64,000 bases of DNA from Rhexocercosporidium sp. MPI-PUGE-AT-0058 (taxonomy: Eukaryota > Ascomycota > Leotiomycetes > Helotiales), in assembly GCA_020746875.1 (NCBI GenBank), contig JAGTJL010000006.1:1054001-1118000 (forward strand), read 5' to 3'. Every line of letters begins with the position of its first letter. The first letter of the stretch is position 1. Shown one piece after another: positions 35,807-50,655 of the stretch. The position numbers and the translations under genes are program-made. The notes under the pieces are model-generated. The model worked only from the letters and a program-made list of their open reading frames with translations. It was not told where the DNA came from and made no database searches.

Positions 35807-36928
35807 CTATAGCAAAGATTCACTCTCACCCCTCTCCACATCCACCGCCTCTTCCCTAGTTCCCTTCCCCTCAAGCCTCCTCGCCCTGAGCCGTCTATTC
35901 TCCCCTTCTAGAACTCTAATCCTCATTTCAAGACCGTCCATCTGCTCCTGGGCCCCGACGCTAAATTCCTCCACGATCTTGAAGAAACGCCAGAGGCGGA
36001 GGATGACGACGAGGGAGGCTACTTCTTCGAGGATCCCGTGGAGGAGGACGTCGAGTGTGAAGGAGAGGAGAATTATTAGGGCGTCGAAGGTGTGGAAGGG
36101 TGTGTGGAAATAACTGGTCGGGGTGTGAGAAAGGGCTGGGGGAGGGGGTTTGAGGAAGGTCTGTGGGGTGGAAATCGGGTGTTGGGAGTGTTTGAGGTAG
36201 TACTTGCTTCCTCTGGTTGGGCATCTATTACATTGGATATAGCATGCTTCACTATATTTGTAGTAGGGCTTGACTTCACACTCCACAAGCACTCTCTTCA
36301 AAAAAAAAAAAAAGGGTAGGGGGGAATTATGAACAAGAAACAATACTGGAATGAAGAGAGTATACAAGTAGGGGGGAGGCCTTGCTCGTCTGGACCTTGG
36401 TTGAAAAGAAGTTCCCCATGGAAAAGACAACTGAGAACAGAGAAGAAGACGTAAACCAGTAACTAACCTCCACCCAAACCCCCAAACACAAAGCACCAGC
36501 TCCAACACAAACATACACGAGAACACCAATCCGGCGATCGCCAGCCCTTGTTTGACATTATTCCATCTCGGTGATGCGTCTGGGAAATCGCATTGGTAGA
36601 GCTCGATTAGGATGTCTGCGAAGATGCCGAGGAGGTCGAAGGAGACGAGGCTAAGCACTAGGTAGTGCTGGTACCGGGAGGAGAGGAAGTTTTGGGTTTT
36701 GTGGCGGAGGGCGTGGTAGAGGGTTTTGGGGGTTGGTTGAGGGGTGGAGATGGGTTGGAGGGGGAGAGGAGGGGTTGTGAGCTGGAACTGGAGCTGGAGT
36801 TCGAGTGAGAGGACATCGTGGTGGAGGAGGGGTGTTGATGATATATTTGCTGTTCTCGAGATGCTGAACACTGCGATCGTAGTTTTGTCTTTACTAGAGA
36901 ATTTGAAGGTCTGCTGCGAGTCGATCAA
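35807..36928 (-). CDS. HVCN1: Voltage-gated proton channel (Hv1-type)
   Basis: A four-helix voltage-sensor channel that extrudes protons at the plasma membrane. Exons 36468-36928 and 35807-36113 join in frame to 255 residues, with an unusually long 354-base intron. S1 (about 88-110) carries D98 in FDLLGIFADILIEL, in place of the selectivity-filter aspartate of animal Hv1. S2 is about 128-150. S3 (about 161-180) has D164 and D175. S4 carries R193, R196 and K199 in LRLWRFFK, matching fungal Hv channels. A coiled coil (LEMRIRVLEGENRRLRARR) follows, as expected for a dimer. The start is uncertain: the open frame begins at 36928, but a better-placed ATG at 36816 (MSSHSNSSSSSSSQPLLSP) is in another frame, so an indel or missed exon is possible. 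Confidence 0.85.
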   Translation of the reverse strand: MIDSQQTFKFSSKDKTTIAVFSISRTANISSTPLLHHDVLSLELQLQFQLTTPPLPLQPISTPQPTPKTLYHALRHKTQNFLSSRYQHYLVLSLVSFDLLGIFADILIELYQCDFPDASPRWNNVKQGLAIAGLVFSCMFVLELVLCVWGFGWRLVTGLRLLLCSQLSFPWGTSFQPRSRRARPPPYLYTLFIPVLFLVHNSPLPFFFFLKRVLVECEVKPYYKYSEACYIQCNRCPTRGSKYYLKHSQHPISTPQTFLKPPPPALSHTPTSYFHTPFHTFDALIILLSFTLDVLLHGILEEVASLVVILRLWRFFKIVEEFSVGAQEQMDGLEMRIRVLEGENRRLRARRLEGKGTREEAVDVERGESESLL

Positions 36929-37707
36929 GAGAGGAGACAGCAGGTGTTGAAGCTGCTATCGTCGGCGCTTTCGTGGCGCATAGCTCTTATCGCTGCGATG
37001 GACATTGCTTTTGCTGATATAATCTGATTTAAAGGCTGTCAGTGGAGATGTGTTAATACTGCACGCTATACTGGAAGAGTAAAATCGGTTAAGATGGTGG
37101 ACAATAGATGTTTTCCATGGTTGATGTAAATTTCGAGGTGATAATAAATAAGATGAAGAGAGAGGCCCAGCCTCGAAGTGGAGTTCAAGCCTTGACCCTC
37201 AGTGCTTGGCAGTTGCTACTGGAATGACGAAAATGAGCTGCACCTCATCTGCAACAGCCTTGCGTCGGCAAGCTAACGACCACTTCCGTCTTTTGAGATA
37301 GCTTCCCTAGCAGTACCTTTCTTCTATCTGCCTTCTGCAGTCAGCATTTCTTGATATCGACAATTTTCATGGTACGTATTAATTTCTACTTGGGTTTAAC
37401 TGCCAGTAGTAGGCTATCCAGCTTTGTTTGTCAATGAGGAGGCTGCATTGGGCAAGGGCCGGATTGTTGATACAATGCGGTCCTTTTCCATTCACAGCTT
37501 GACATTCATTCACCACTTTCGCAGCCTCAAACTCGAACTCGTGCAATTAATCTGAGAGAAATTTTTGCATCTCGCTAATAATTGTTTAAATAGATCTGAG
37601 TCTTTTCCTCCTCCTTCCTTTCAACTCCAGCCATTCATTTCTGTTCAGTTCGCCAACAAACTTCCGAAAACACAGCTTCCTACTCCTCTTGAATAAGTAT
37701 ATTCAAG
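36929..37707. other. Divergent promoter region, proton channel and Pab2
   Basis: About 780 bases separate the two starts. No strong element stands out; the Pab2 side is pyrimidine-rich near 37600-37690. Confidence 0.45.
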
Positions 37708-38675
<968 letters not shown>

Positions 38676-40371
38676 TTTGGCTTCGAGGAAGATGCTTTCA
38701 ATAATTCCGTACTCGCCTAAGTCAACCGAGGATGACATGTTGGAGGGTGGACTGGAGTTGGAAAGCGTACGATAGGTTAAGTCTATGGCATGGCATGAAC
38801 TGGCATGGATACGATCGTTGAAGCTTTTTACTTGCAAAATCAAAAGGGGTGGGGGATTCTTCTGCTTTGGCATTTGGGGTTTCTCTACTCTGGTTTTGAG
38901 ATACCTAGATACCTGAATTGCACTACGGCGTCTATTCGAGGAGCTTGCCTACGGGGGCTCTCTCCTCTCACTGCATTATGGAGATGGCAAAAATGGAGAT
39001 TCTTGATTCCGATGCAGGGGTGACATTGTGCATAGTTGTCTTATTAACCAGTGATTTCTTGGCCAAGTTACCTCTTTTTCATATCAACATCCTCGAAGAG
39101 ACTTGAGGAGTTCAGACTTCTATGCTCCCATTGCATAACTGTGACACTGGTAGACAGAAGCTCTCAAATTTGTAAGCCCCGCTCAGCCTAATATCTTGCA
39201 CGCATAATTTCAGTACTTAAAGCATGGAAGTTAAAGCAAAGCCCCAGCAAGGGATTCAGTTAACGAGAGAATCTTTACAGGTATGAGCAGGTAGTTGTTT
39301 GTAAGCCTCACTGATACTTCTTTTGCATTCTATTTGAGTGAACGTCTGAGTGAACACAGAAACCTAGTTGGGTTTTTACAGAGAATAAGCATTGTGGGTA
39401 GTCATCATTAACAATCCATCCAGCTTGCCTCCTCTACACCATTCACCCAATAGATCCCAAGCTGGCTGAGTAATGGTCCACCCACCCGTTCTAGAACTTC
39501 TTCTGAACGAACTACCTCTGGGAAGCCATCTACTTCGTAGTTAGTCACCCTAGCAGATCCCCCGCTCCATGACATATTCGAGCACCCCTTTTTTGCCTAT
39601 TGCCCACGTGAGGGGCTTCCAAAGGTACATGCCTATCTTCTTACAGATACTGTACTTCCCAGCGCCATATCTTACCCACTTCATCCTCCAGATCTTCGGT
39701 GCATGTGAAGCCAGTCAGCACTGCTGCAAGAGAAGACCTGTCAGATCGGACTCGAATCGAATAAGGTGCTCATCTCGTTGAAGCTAAAATCAGAGGGTGA
39801 ATAGGTGTATCTGCAGGTATGTATGTATGATTGTTACCGTTTTAGATCGCCCTCTCTATTTTTATTACAGCACAAGTCCAGACAAGCAACCCTGCTCGTG
39901 CTTTTACATCATTCCGGTCAAGGTTCTGCCCTTTCCTCTCTTCCCTTCCCTTCTATCCTCAGGCATTTTAGCGGGGGTGGTCGGTATCGGTATCGGGTCT
40001 TGACCCTCGCCTGCCTCTGCCTCTGTCTCTGCTCTGCCTCATCAACCTCCAGACAAACCTTCCTCTTCGAAAAACACGAAACCTCTCGTTGATGCGAGAC
40101 CCCACGCTGTGAATCCAGGACTCTTGGTCCGATGTGCACCATTGCATTACTCCAGCTTGACAATTATTGACCAACGCTTCGTCAGACTCTGTGGTTGGCA
40201 GCGCCGCACCTGTCGCCTGCACAGCCCCATTAACGCCTGCGTGCTTGCTACGAACTGACGACTACACCTGCATCAACCTCGAAAGTCGACCTCAATCGAC
40301 CGCGAGCTTCCTCGCAGACTCATTGCTGAAGCCCATCCAACAGTGCCGGCTTCTTCTGGCTTCTCCCAACA
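38676..40371. other. Intergenic, Pab2 to RSP5
   Basis: These 1.7 kb contain the Pab2 3' flank and the RSP5 promoter and leader. Open frames are short with no motif. CTCTGCCT-type pyrimidine repeats lie near 40005-40040. Confidence 0.5.
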
Positions 40372-43118
<2,747 letters not shown>

Positions 43119-44312
43119 TTGGTTACGCTTCTCTTTCTTTATATCACGAAGTTTTTTTGTTCGCGCAGAAGGAAGTCTGGAGGAGACTTGGCCTCATGGA
43201 GCTTGGGTGGTATCGATCAAACATACGCTTCGGGACTGCATAGTTAAATGATCGGTCTTGAATCGAGGCATCATCTGTATTTAGACCTCACCAAAAGGAA
43301 AGATTGGTGATCCTGCATTGTCTTATGGGCCTGGTTTCCTTCTTGAATAATGGCACACCGTAATTGTACTTTTACCTATTAATTATTCTGCATTGTCCGA
43401 CCCCAGTAGAGTCAAGAGAAAGAGGACTCTCTAGAGTTCTATAGCTTAATCTCGGCCCGCGCCATCGCTCCTTTGATAGGAACATTTATGACTTGGCCTT
43501 ACAGAAGTCAAAACATGTGGCCCTTTCTAGTATTCTGATCTTCGAGATCCCTTACTTCCTTTAGCAAGATCATGTTCATGGCTCGACATCACGGGAGGAA
43601 TGTCAGGGGGGCTCAAATTAAGCATCGCGCGCTAAGATTGCAGGCGTTCTAGTTCTGGATCCCTGTGTCCAGTTCGTGTTCGTCCACTTGTTCTCGTGTT
43701 TGGATTCTCCTTGCTGGCTTTCTGTTTCCCTTGCGTGTCTCGTACATATTCCAGAAGTGCAGTTCTAACGCTGTAATAGACTTCAAAGAGCATTTACTGC
43801 ATTTCAGTCAACTTCATCAATTCCAATCCGCGTCTGCAAGATTCAAATCCCCACACTTGACAAGGACATGGTCACGGTTGCTAGTGGTGACCCAACCCAG
43901 ACTTGCCGCACTCCGACCGATATTACCAAGACTCTCACCACCCAATCAACATATTCAATTCCCTTACGCGAGTGTTTCCTTGTGCTGTACCCCTGTGCGA
44001 AATACACCACGGCCCATCCCCATCTTAGATCTTAGCCCGTGGCTTCAATCGAGGAGGAAATTATTGTCCGAGCAACTACCACAGGAATAGCGTGGTGGTA
44101 CCAGGTTGTACCGTATCCTCTGTCTCTCCTTGCGTCTTTTCTCCTCTTCCCTCGACTTCTTCTTGTTATTTCTGCTGCTTCACATATTCATATCCACATA
44201 TCTATCGATATCTACAAGTGTTTACTTTTTCTCAACCCTTCATACACGTTCACTCACCACTTCATCCCTATCTCAAGCTTCACTCTCTACTTTCTTCCCG
44301 CGATCCATCGCA
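43119..44312. other. Intergenic, RSP5 to CFEM-like gene
   Basis: These 1.2 kb contain the RSP5 3' flank and a pyrimidine-rich leader (44100-44300) for the next gene. No supported gene. Confidence 0.5.
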
Positions 44313-45009
44313 ATGCAGTTCTCTCTTCTCCCAGTCTCCCTTCTCCTCTCCCTTGCAGCAGCTCAGACAACCGTCACTTTCTCCGCGGACCCCTCGACAT
44401 CAACAGCCTGCGCCGGTCAACCCGTACTCAATGCCTGCGTAGCATCAACCAAAGCCATCGTCGCGGCCTGTGGAACGACAGATTGGGGTTGTTTGTGCCA
44501 GAAGTGGAATGATGTTCTCACGTACGTTCAGTTCAAACTTATACTTTCTAATCTTTAACCCCATATCATCACAACACGCCACTGTCTGTACCGAAAGGAA
44601 GAGAGACAACATAGACGGACAAAGAAAATCAAAAAGGAACAATTAAACTAACATCTCCATCAGCTGCTACACCGCATCAGGCTGCCCCAACGACGCCGGT
44701 CTCGCTACAGCCCAAAACAGCAAGGACACCTACTGCGCGCAAGCTTCAATCTACACCTCCACAACCTCAGCCGCCATCTCCAGAGACGTAGCAACAGCCG
44801 TCGCCACCGGTGCCACTACAACCGGCACAGGCGCTACCTCCGCGCAGACCACGGCTAATAACGGTGACGTGAGAGTCGCGAGCTCGTCGAGTGGGACGGC
44901 GACGGGGGCTTCCCCTACACAGTCGGGCAGTGGTGCACGGAGGGATCTAGTTGTCGGTGCCGGGAGTGTGTTGGTTGGAGTGGCAGGATTGGTGGGTGCG
45001 TTTTTGTAG
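44313..45009 (+). CDS. CFEM-like GPI-anchored cell-surface protein
   Basis: Exons 44313-44521 and 44664-45009 join in frame to 184 residues. A signal peptide (MQFSLLPVSLLLSLAAAQ) precedes a domain with eight cysteines spaced like CFEM: C-x7-C-x9-C, then TDWGCLC with an Asp before the Cys-x-Cys pair, then CYTASGC and a last Cys in DTYCAQ. A Ser/Thr/Ala/Gly-rich stalk follows, then a GPI signal ending in a hydrophobic tail (VLVGVAGLVGAFL). The protein should be tethered to the plasma membrane or wall. CFEM proteins bind haem or act in surface interactions; haem binding here is only suggested by the Asp position. It could equally be one of the related Ser/Thr-rich GPI proteins that only loosely fit CFEM. 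Confidence 0.82.
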
Positions 45010-46504
45010 ATGGGATTAGGTTGTTCGGGTGTTGGTTGGGGTTTGAGAGTATGGGAAATGGAGAAGGGAGGGAGGGAGGCAGGAGGAATGCGATTCAGTT
45101 GTGTTGCGTCGGTTTAAATTCTTTCGGTTTTGCTTTTAGCGTTTGAGCATGGCGCTCTGCTTTTTCTGGATACCAGTATAGCTTGGATGATGGACTGGAG
45201 TGTGCCAGTATGGAGGAGCGGTATCTTGCCGTTGCTCTTTTGAGTAGAGTGGAAATAAGGAAGTTTAATAGCGCGTGATTTAGTAGTCTCAGCTTTACTA
45301 TACTAGTAATCAAATAAAATATTGAATAATTGAAGGTCTTCTGTGTGACATTTGATTCCTTTTGACATGCCGAGTTTTTTTTTTTTTTTTTAAAAAAGTA
45401 TCAAGTTGGTTGGAGAATAGTCTGTAAATTGAGTTATATTTTCTTGTACTATTTCATTTCTCCTCTGGTAATTCTCCCTTCTCGAACCGTGTTGCATTGA
45501 ACAATCGAAGGAAACCACATCATACGGAAAGTACATGTTTGAACCTCTGTAGACTAGATCCCTAGACTGTAGCACTACAAAAGCGGCCTGAGTAATTATA
45601 TTCTAAATCCCCCCAAAGATAATCTAATCCCCTTAGAACACCACAGAGACAATATACGCAAGCCAGCTTCAAACAGCGATCCGGCTTTAAGATCCGCCAA
45701 AACCTACGCTGGTTCTAAAGATTCTCAATCAATCAATCCCCCGAATGCCCAGCTCATTGTTTCGGTCCGTCTTTTGAGCACTATCCAGGACTTACCTAAA
45801 AGAAGGAGGAAAAGGGCTATCATCGACTAGAAATTGATCCTTTGTCTAATATGTGCTCTCCCAAGCTCCAAAACCCATACTAATCCGTAGCCCCTCGAGT
45901 AGAGACTAGGGGCCATGACTTAGAGCTGCTAGGTTGGGGTTGGTTAACTGACTGCGATGGATATTTTGGACTGAGACGAGCGAGTGTCGCGGTGATTTTG
46001 ATTAGAGCCTCCTCTGGAAAGATTGGGGTGTGAGGGTTCAGACAGATGGAGGAGTAATACGTGTCCTTGCTGAACGCATATGGGAATAGAAATGCTCTCG
46101 CTGGCCTAGATTTGGACCACTAGATCCAGTCCGCGAATCGAAGAGCTTTACACTTCTGACATTGTTGTCAAATAGTGCTAGTCCTTAGCTCCCAATGTCT
46201 TGAAGCAGACATTCCACTTCCACTCAAGCTTCCATAAGCCCTATCACATCACACCTATTTTACTTTATTTCTTGGGTGTATACAAAAGTGGAAGTGCATA
46301 TGGAAAGATTGTGTTTCTTTGGTTTTCTGTTAAGACAAACGAACTCCGGTGCATCCCGATTATGTGCATCTGAAGCTTTGTACAGTAAAGGAACGCGCTC
46401 CATCCATTCCCTTCCCAATGTTCTCAAGTCCTCTACTTTCTGTACCACATTCTGGTGCTGCTCAGAATCAGCATTGTCTACAATCGAGAGGGCTAGGAGG
46501 GTGC
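45010..46504. other. Intergenic, CFEM-like gene to complex I gene
   Basis: About 1.5 kb, AT-rich, with an 18-base T-run at 45376-45393. Open frames are short and none is supported. Confidence 0.5.
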
Positions 46505-47379
46505 TTACATCTTTGTATGTCTCATCTTCTTCTGGAGCTGGAAAATGCCGTACTGCAAGATGTTAGTATTTCAACTTAGATGTAACGTATGAGGTAAAGC
46601 TTACCATCAAAGCCTCCGAGGTAGGCGGGCATCCAGGCACGTAGATATCAACCGGCACAATGCGATCACAACCCCTCGTCACACTATAACTGTAATGGTA
46701 ATAGCCGCCACCATTGGCACAACTACCCATGGAGATAACCCATCTCGGCTCAGGCATCTGATCGTAGACCTGTCTCAGGGCCGGAGCCATCTTGTTCGTG
46801 AGGGTACCAGCAACGATCATAACATCCGACTGGCGAGGGGATGCTCTGAAAATTATACCGAGTCGATCTTGATCGTAGCGGGGGGTGGAGAGATGCATCA
46901 TTTCGATGGCGCAGCAGGCAAGTCCAAATGTCATGGGCCAGAGAGAGCTTTGGCGCGCCCAGTTGGCTACTTGATCGAGGGTTGTTCTGTGAGGCAATAT
47001 CAGCTCCTGCTCAGTCACAGTTCTCCATTCCCCCAACGGGTATTATACGTACAATGCGTATTGCATGGCGCCCTTCTTGCCCTCTTGACTAGCCAAAGGC
47101 ACTTCCCTCCTCGGTTTGCCCGTGACGCTCATCATCGGCGGTGGCGTACCCGGGTTCCCAGGCACATTGTGTGGTGTAAGACCAGGACTTGCGGGTTTGG
47201 AAGAGGAGGATGAGATCGCTGCGATAGATCGGTGTGGAATCAAGGAGGAAGCTGGCTTGGCTGTAGAGATGTCGATTAGCTTCTTGCTTCCGCGACGAGC
47301 TGAGAGCTCCAGCTGAAGGGGAACGGGGATATGTACCTCGCAGCGCCAGCGCGGCTGCTGATCTCGTCGAAGACAGCAT
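46505..47379 (-). CDS. Complex I PSST subunit (NADH:ubiquinone oxidoreductase 20 kDa)
   Basis: PSST (yeast-type NUKM, Neurospora 19.3 kDa) holds iron-sulphur cluster N2, the last electron carrier before ubiquinone in complex I. Exons 47337-47379, 47053-47260, 46605-46986 and 46505-46552 join in frame to 226 residues. The N-terminus ([15 protein letters not shown], then a Ser-rich stretch) is a mitochondrial presequence. Cluster ligands are visible: adjacent C108 and C109 in [10 protein letters not shown], Cys in [12 protein letters not shown], and Cys in [10 protein letters not shown]. The last exon encodes [15 protein letters not shown]. The last intron splits a segment conserved to the end of the protein. 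Introns 1, 2 and 3 are 76, 66 and 52 bases. Confidence 0.96.
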
Positions 47380-48395
47380 CTTGTCGGTCAATTGAAGGTG
47401 ACAAGAGAGAAAGGAAAAGGGTGGCAAGGCTGGGAGTGGAGAGGAGACGAGAGGAGGGCTTTCGTGGGGGCAATACCGAAGCTCGATGTCGTCGATATAA
47501 ATTCGGGTTGTTAAATGCCCCACTATCATTGGTCGATGAACCACGCTAACCTCAATTGTAATGTCTCCAATGACAAGCGATTTTCTTGAAGTCAACATGT
47601 TTGATTGTTGGATGTTGTCTCTAGAGAGTCTTGATATTTATTCAATTCAGAGACCTTCAAGTATTGCAATTTGCTCGAATGACTATGCAGATGCATTGAG
47701 GGAAGCACGATTCATGGTCTCTGCTCATAACATATCTATTTTTAAAATCATATACAGTTCTTGCTCGAGGACCACGAACCGCTTTTATCAATTTAGCAGT
47801 ATTCCTTCATCCCTCGGCGAGTTGTGTTCTCCACCATACCCCCTCTGCTTGCGAAGCGAGTCTCTGGCTGATATCAGGAAGGAAAAGATAATGAAACTGC
47901 ACAGGTCCTTCCACACTACGCCTCACATCACTTAGGCGACAATGTATGTATGTACCTCGTGTACTCCGAACCTTGAATGGAAATCAAATAAACTACTGGC
48001 CATGTATCTTCCTCTGGGTACATGCGCAAGAAGATATTAATCTACCAGAAATATTAATTTAAAGACTGACAGGAGTAGGTCCTCGATGTGTGGCCAAAAA
48101 AGAGACATCTCTGTAATGCAAATGAATTCGGTTACATGACCAAGAACTTGGAAATATGCCCCGAAAAAAAACTCCACAATCGAGTCCCCATCCTCTGAAG
48201 ACCTCGAAATATAGAGCCCAAACATCTCATACCAGCATCGTACTAATTCCAGCAAAACACAGAAGTGCCAGCTCTTACACTACGACAACACTCTTCTACA
48301 AATTCATAATTGTTCAAGTCTCGCGCCCGACCAGAGCATTACAGTGCCTAGTCAGTATCTGTTGCTTTTAGGTAGCTAATCTAAAATTCTATAAA
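47380..48395. other. Intergenic, 5' side of the PSST gene
   Basis: One kilobase containing the PSST promoter. I see no gene, RNA or repeat in it. Confidence 0.5.
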
Positions 48396-48636
48396 ACTAG
48401 GAAGGCGGCTCGTGACAGAGGTCATTGATACAAGTATCTAGGTACGTGTATTTGTAGGCATCAAAGGTGCAGCACGTACATAGTGGTGTTGATCTCCGTG
48501 ATAGGTTGTCCCCGGTAGGTAACAGCAGTCCTCCGTGGCATCGTTATACTGGCCATTACCGTCCTGCCATTTGCAGTTTCCGTAGCCGGCGTGTGCAGTT
48601 GTTGCTAGGAAGAGGATGGGAACGAGGGGCGAGCAT
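48396..48636 (-). pseudogene. Small secreted cysteine-rich protein gene with two frame breaks
   Basis: Three reading frames each carry part of one likely protein. The first ATG after a TATA box (48769-48774) is at 48636 and begins MLAP. One base later in phase the sequence reads VPILFLATTAHA, a good signal-peptide end, followed by GYGNCKWQDGNGQYNDATED and a Cys pair to HHY near 48485. A second shift then leads to TFDAYKYTYLDTCINDLCHE and a stop at 48396. The two shifts add to a multiple of three, so start and end share a phase. The first break lies at a CCCC run, the second at GTACGTGC. The likely product would be a small secreted Cys-rich protein of about 75 residues. Either the gene is decayed or the assembly has indel errors. 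Function unknown. Confidence 0.55.
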
Positions 48637-50655
48637 GGTAGTGATGGTCTGGTGATATTCTGAAAGATATCTAGGGTTCGGATTTTGGTGACTTGAGGTA
48701 GTTGGAAAAGTGATTGCAGATTTTGGAATTGGAAAATGGATGTTGCTGTCGAAAGCGCCACCGAAGACTTTATACTCTTATCTCTGATCGGGTGGTATGT
48801 CCTCCTCACCCTAACAACCTCCATGATCTGGGATCGAATCATTTGTTCCGATCTCAAGACATCGAAAATCTATACATGCTAAAGTCTTGACTAGAAAATC
48901 AAATCATCGGCATCACCAAGTGCACTTGGCAAATTTGTGCTCCCAGCTGTAACTCTATATACAATACTTTTCAAGCTAAAACCAAACACCGAGTCAAACG
49001 TTGGCGTCAGTATCCTACCCATTCTCACAGTGATATCGTACCCTGAAAATTAATTATTTTGCGCACAAAGTCTGTAGATCTTTCACTATACACTGATTTT
49101 AGTTATAGATGATCTCAAATTCCGAAACTGTAAGATGACGTGCATCTATGATTTTGGTAGCCAGCCTCGGCGACCAGAAGCGTGGAGTGTAATTGCTTGG
49201 AGAAGATCGAGACTCGAGAGAAATTTATGACGACCAAGGAATAGATCGCAAGCTTCAAGTGCCATAATTCGGCAAACTCTGTAGATATCGGAAAGGGTAT
49301 CCATTCAGGATTTTCTCGAAACTTGTATATTATACAGTAGGCTATTGATAGTATTATATCACTTCATCTCAACTTCAAGCTTCTGATCTCCAACTACGTA
49401 AGGTGCTTCCTTTCGTCTGACTCTGATCTTCCCCTTCTACTTCCACTTCCCGTCTCTTTGTCCGTCAATGCGTATATTTGCATGATTGTGTACGAACTTA
49501 CAGTCACGAAAATACCTTATTCTAATGCCGATCCTATGTCATAAATCCATCACTACAAATCGAAAGCTCGTAACCGTATATCCACAAGTACCTGAACACG
49601 CAGTACTTTCTCTCCTACACAATGATCGACCAGTCCTCTCGCACGGTCATCAGACAATCCTAAAGGTTATCGTCAACTTGACTCTCGCGACTGTCACTGT
49701 TTACCCATTGTTAACCGAGCGGGCATCAACCATCTTCTTCAAAGAGGGTTCGCATCTCACGCCTCGTAATGTTCAGAGAACTAAAGTAAATTTTTTCCAA
49801 AGGGAAAATATCCGGGATTCGTATGTGATCCCGCTTCTCAAATCTCAATAAGTAGAGCAGCGAGCGCAGATAAATCACGAGCAATGTGGTCGACTTTCGC
49901 AATGCGATATCGTACAAGGCTATAAGGAGAAAGGAAAAGAAAAGACTAATAGGTTAAGATATCTGTGACTCAGTAGTCAAGGTCATATTGAAAATCGACT
50001 GCTCTACCTTCGGACGTACTGAGACACTTGAGAGCGATTATGCACACCTAGAAGCTGTAACTGAAGCCGAAATAGCTCTGTTCCACTCGCAGCTTCTAAA
50101 TCAATATCACGCTGAGAATCACGGACAATAAAATTCTATGAGTAAGAGAATCAGAACTAGTTTTAGGTATCAATTGGCGCTTCTCAGTACAATGCAGCAG
50201 CAGCTATTTGCCTTATTCTAGAAACCCTTTCCTTCCATGTTTGAGATCTGATCTGATGCAAAAGAAAACGAAGAAAACCTCAATCAAAAGACATAAAAAG
50301 GACTCGCTGCGTGATGGAGATCGTGATTCAGAGGAACAAAAAATTGGGAAAGAGACCGCACCACTGTGAAGATTCCGAACGTGCTGCAAATGTGTAGGTA
50401 GTGCTTTGGTGATCTTCCTGGTCCTTGCGCCCATCATTCAGCCTCATTCATGAGACTAGGAATAGAAGTCTTGCATGAAGCTATAACCATGCTTCGCTGT
50501 ACTCATCACAGACACTTGCAGCGTCAATCCAGGCCTTGGTGTAGAGACAAAATGTCCAGAAACACCACTTCCCAGGCAATTGAACTGCAACAACACTCCG
50601 ATCAAGCTCTTCAGGCTGAAATTCCAGAACGAAACGAGATCCAAAGAAGTTTCAA
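48637..50655. other. Intergenic, broken secreted gene to PP2C
   Basis: Two kilobases, AT-rich, without a supported gene. The longest frame (49486-49851, +) shows no motif. Confidence 0.5.
48769..48774 (-). promoter_or_regulatory. TATA box upstream of the broken secreted gene
   Basis: TATAAA on the minus strand, 133 bases before the ATG at 48636. No other ATG lies between, so that ATG should be the first in the transcript, which supports the view that the downstream frame is broken. Confidence 0.5.
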
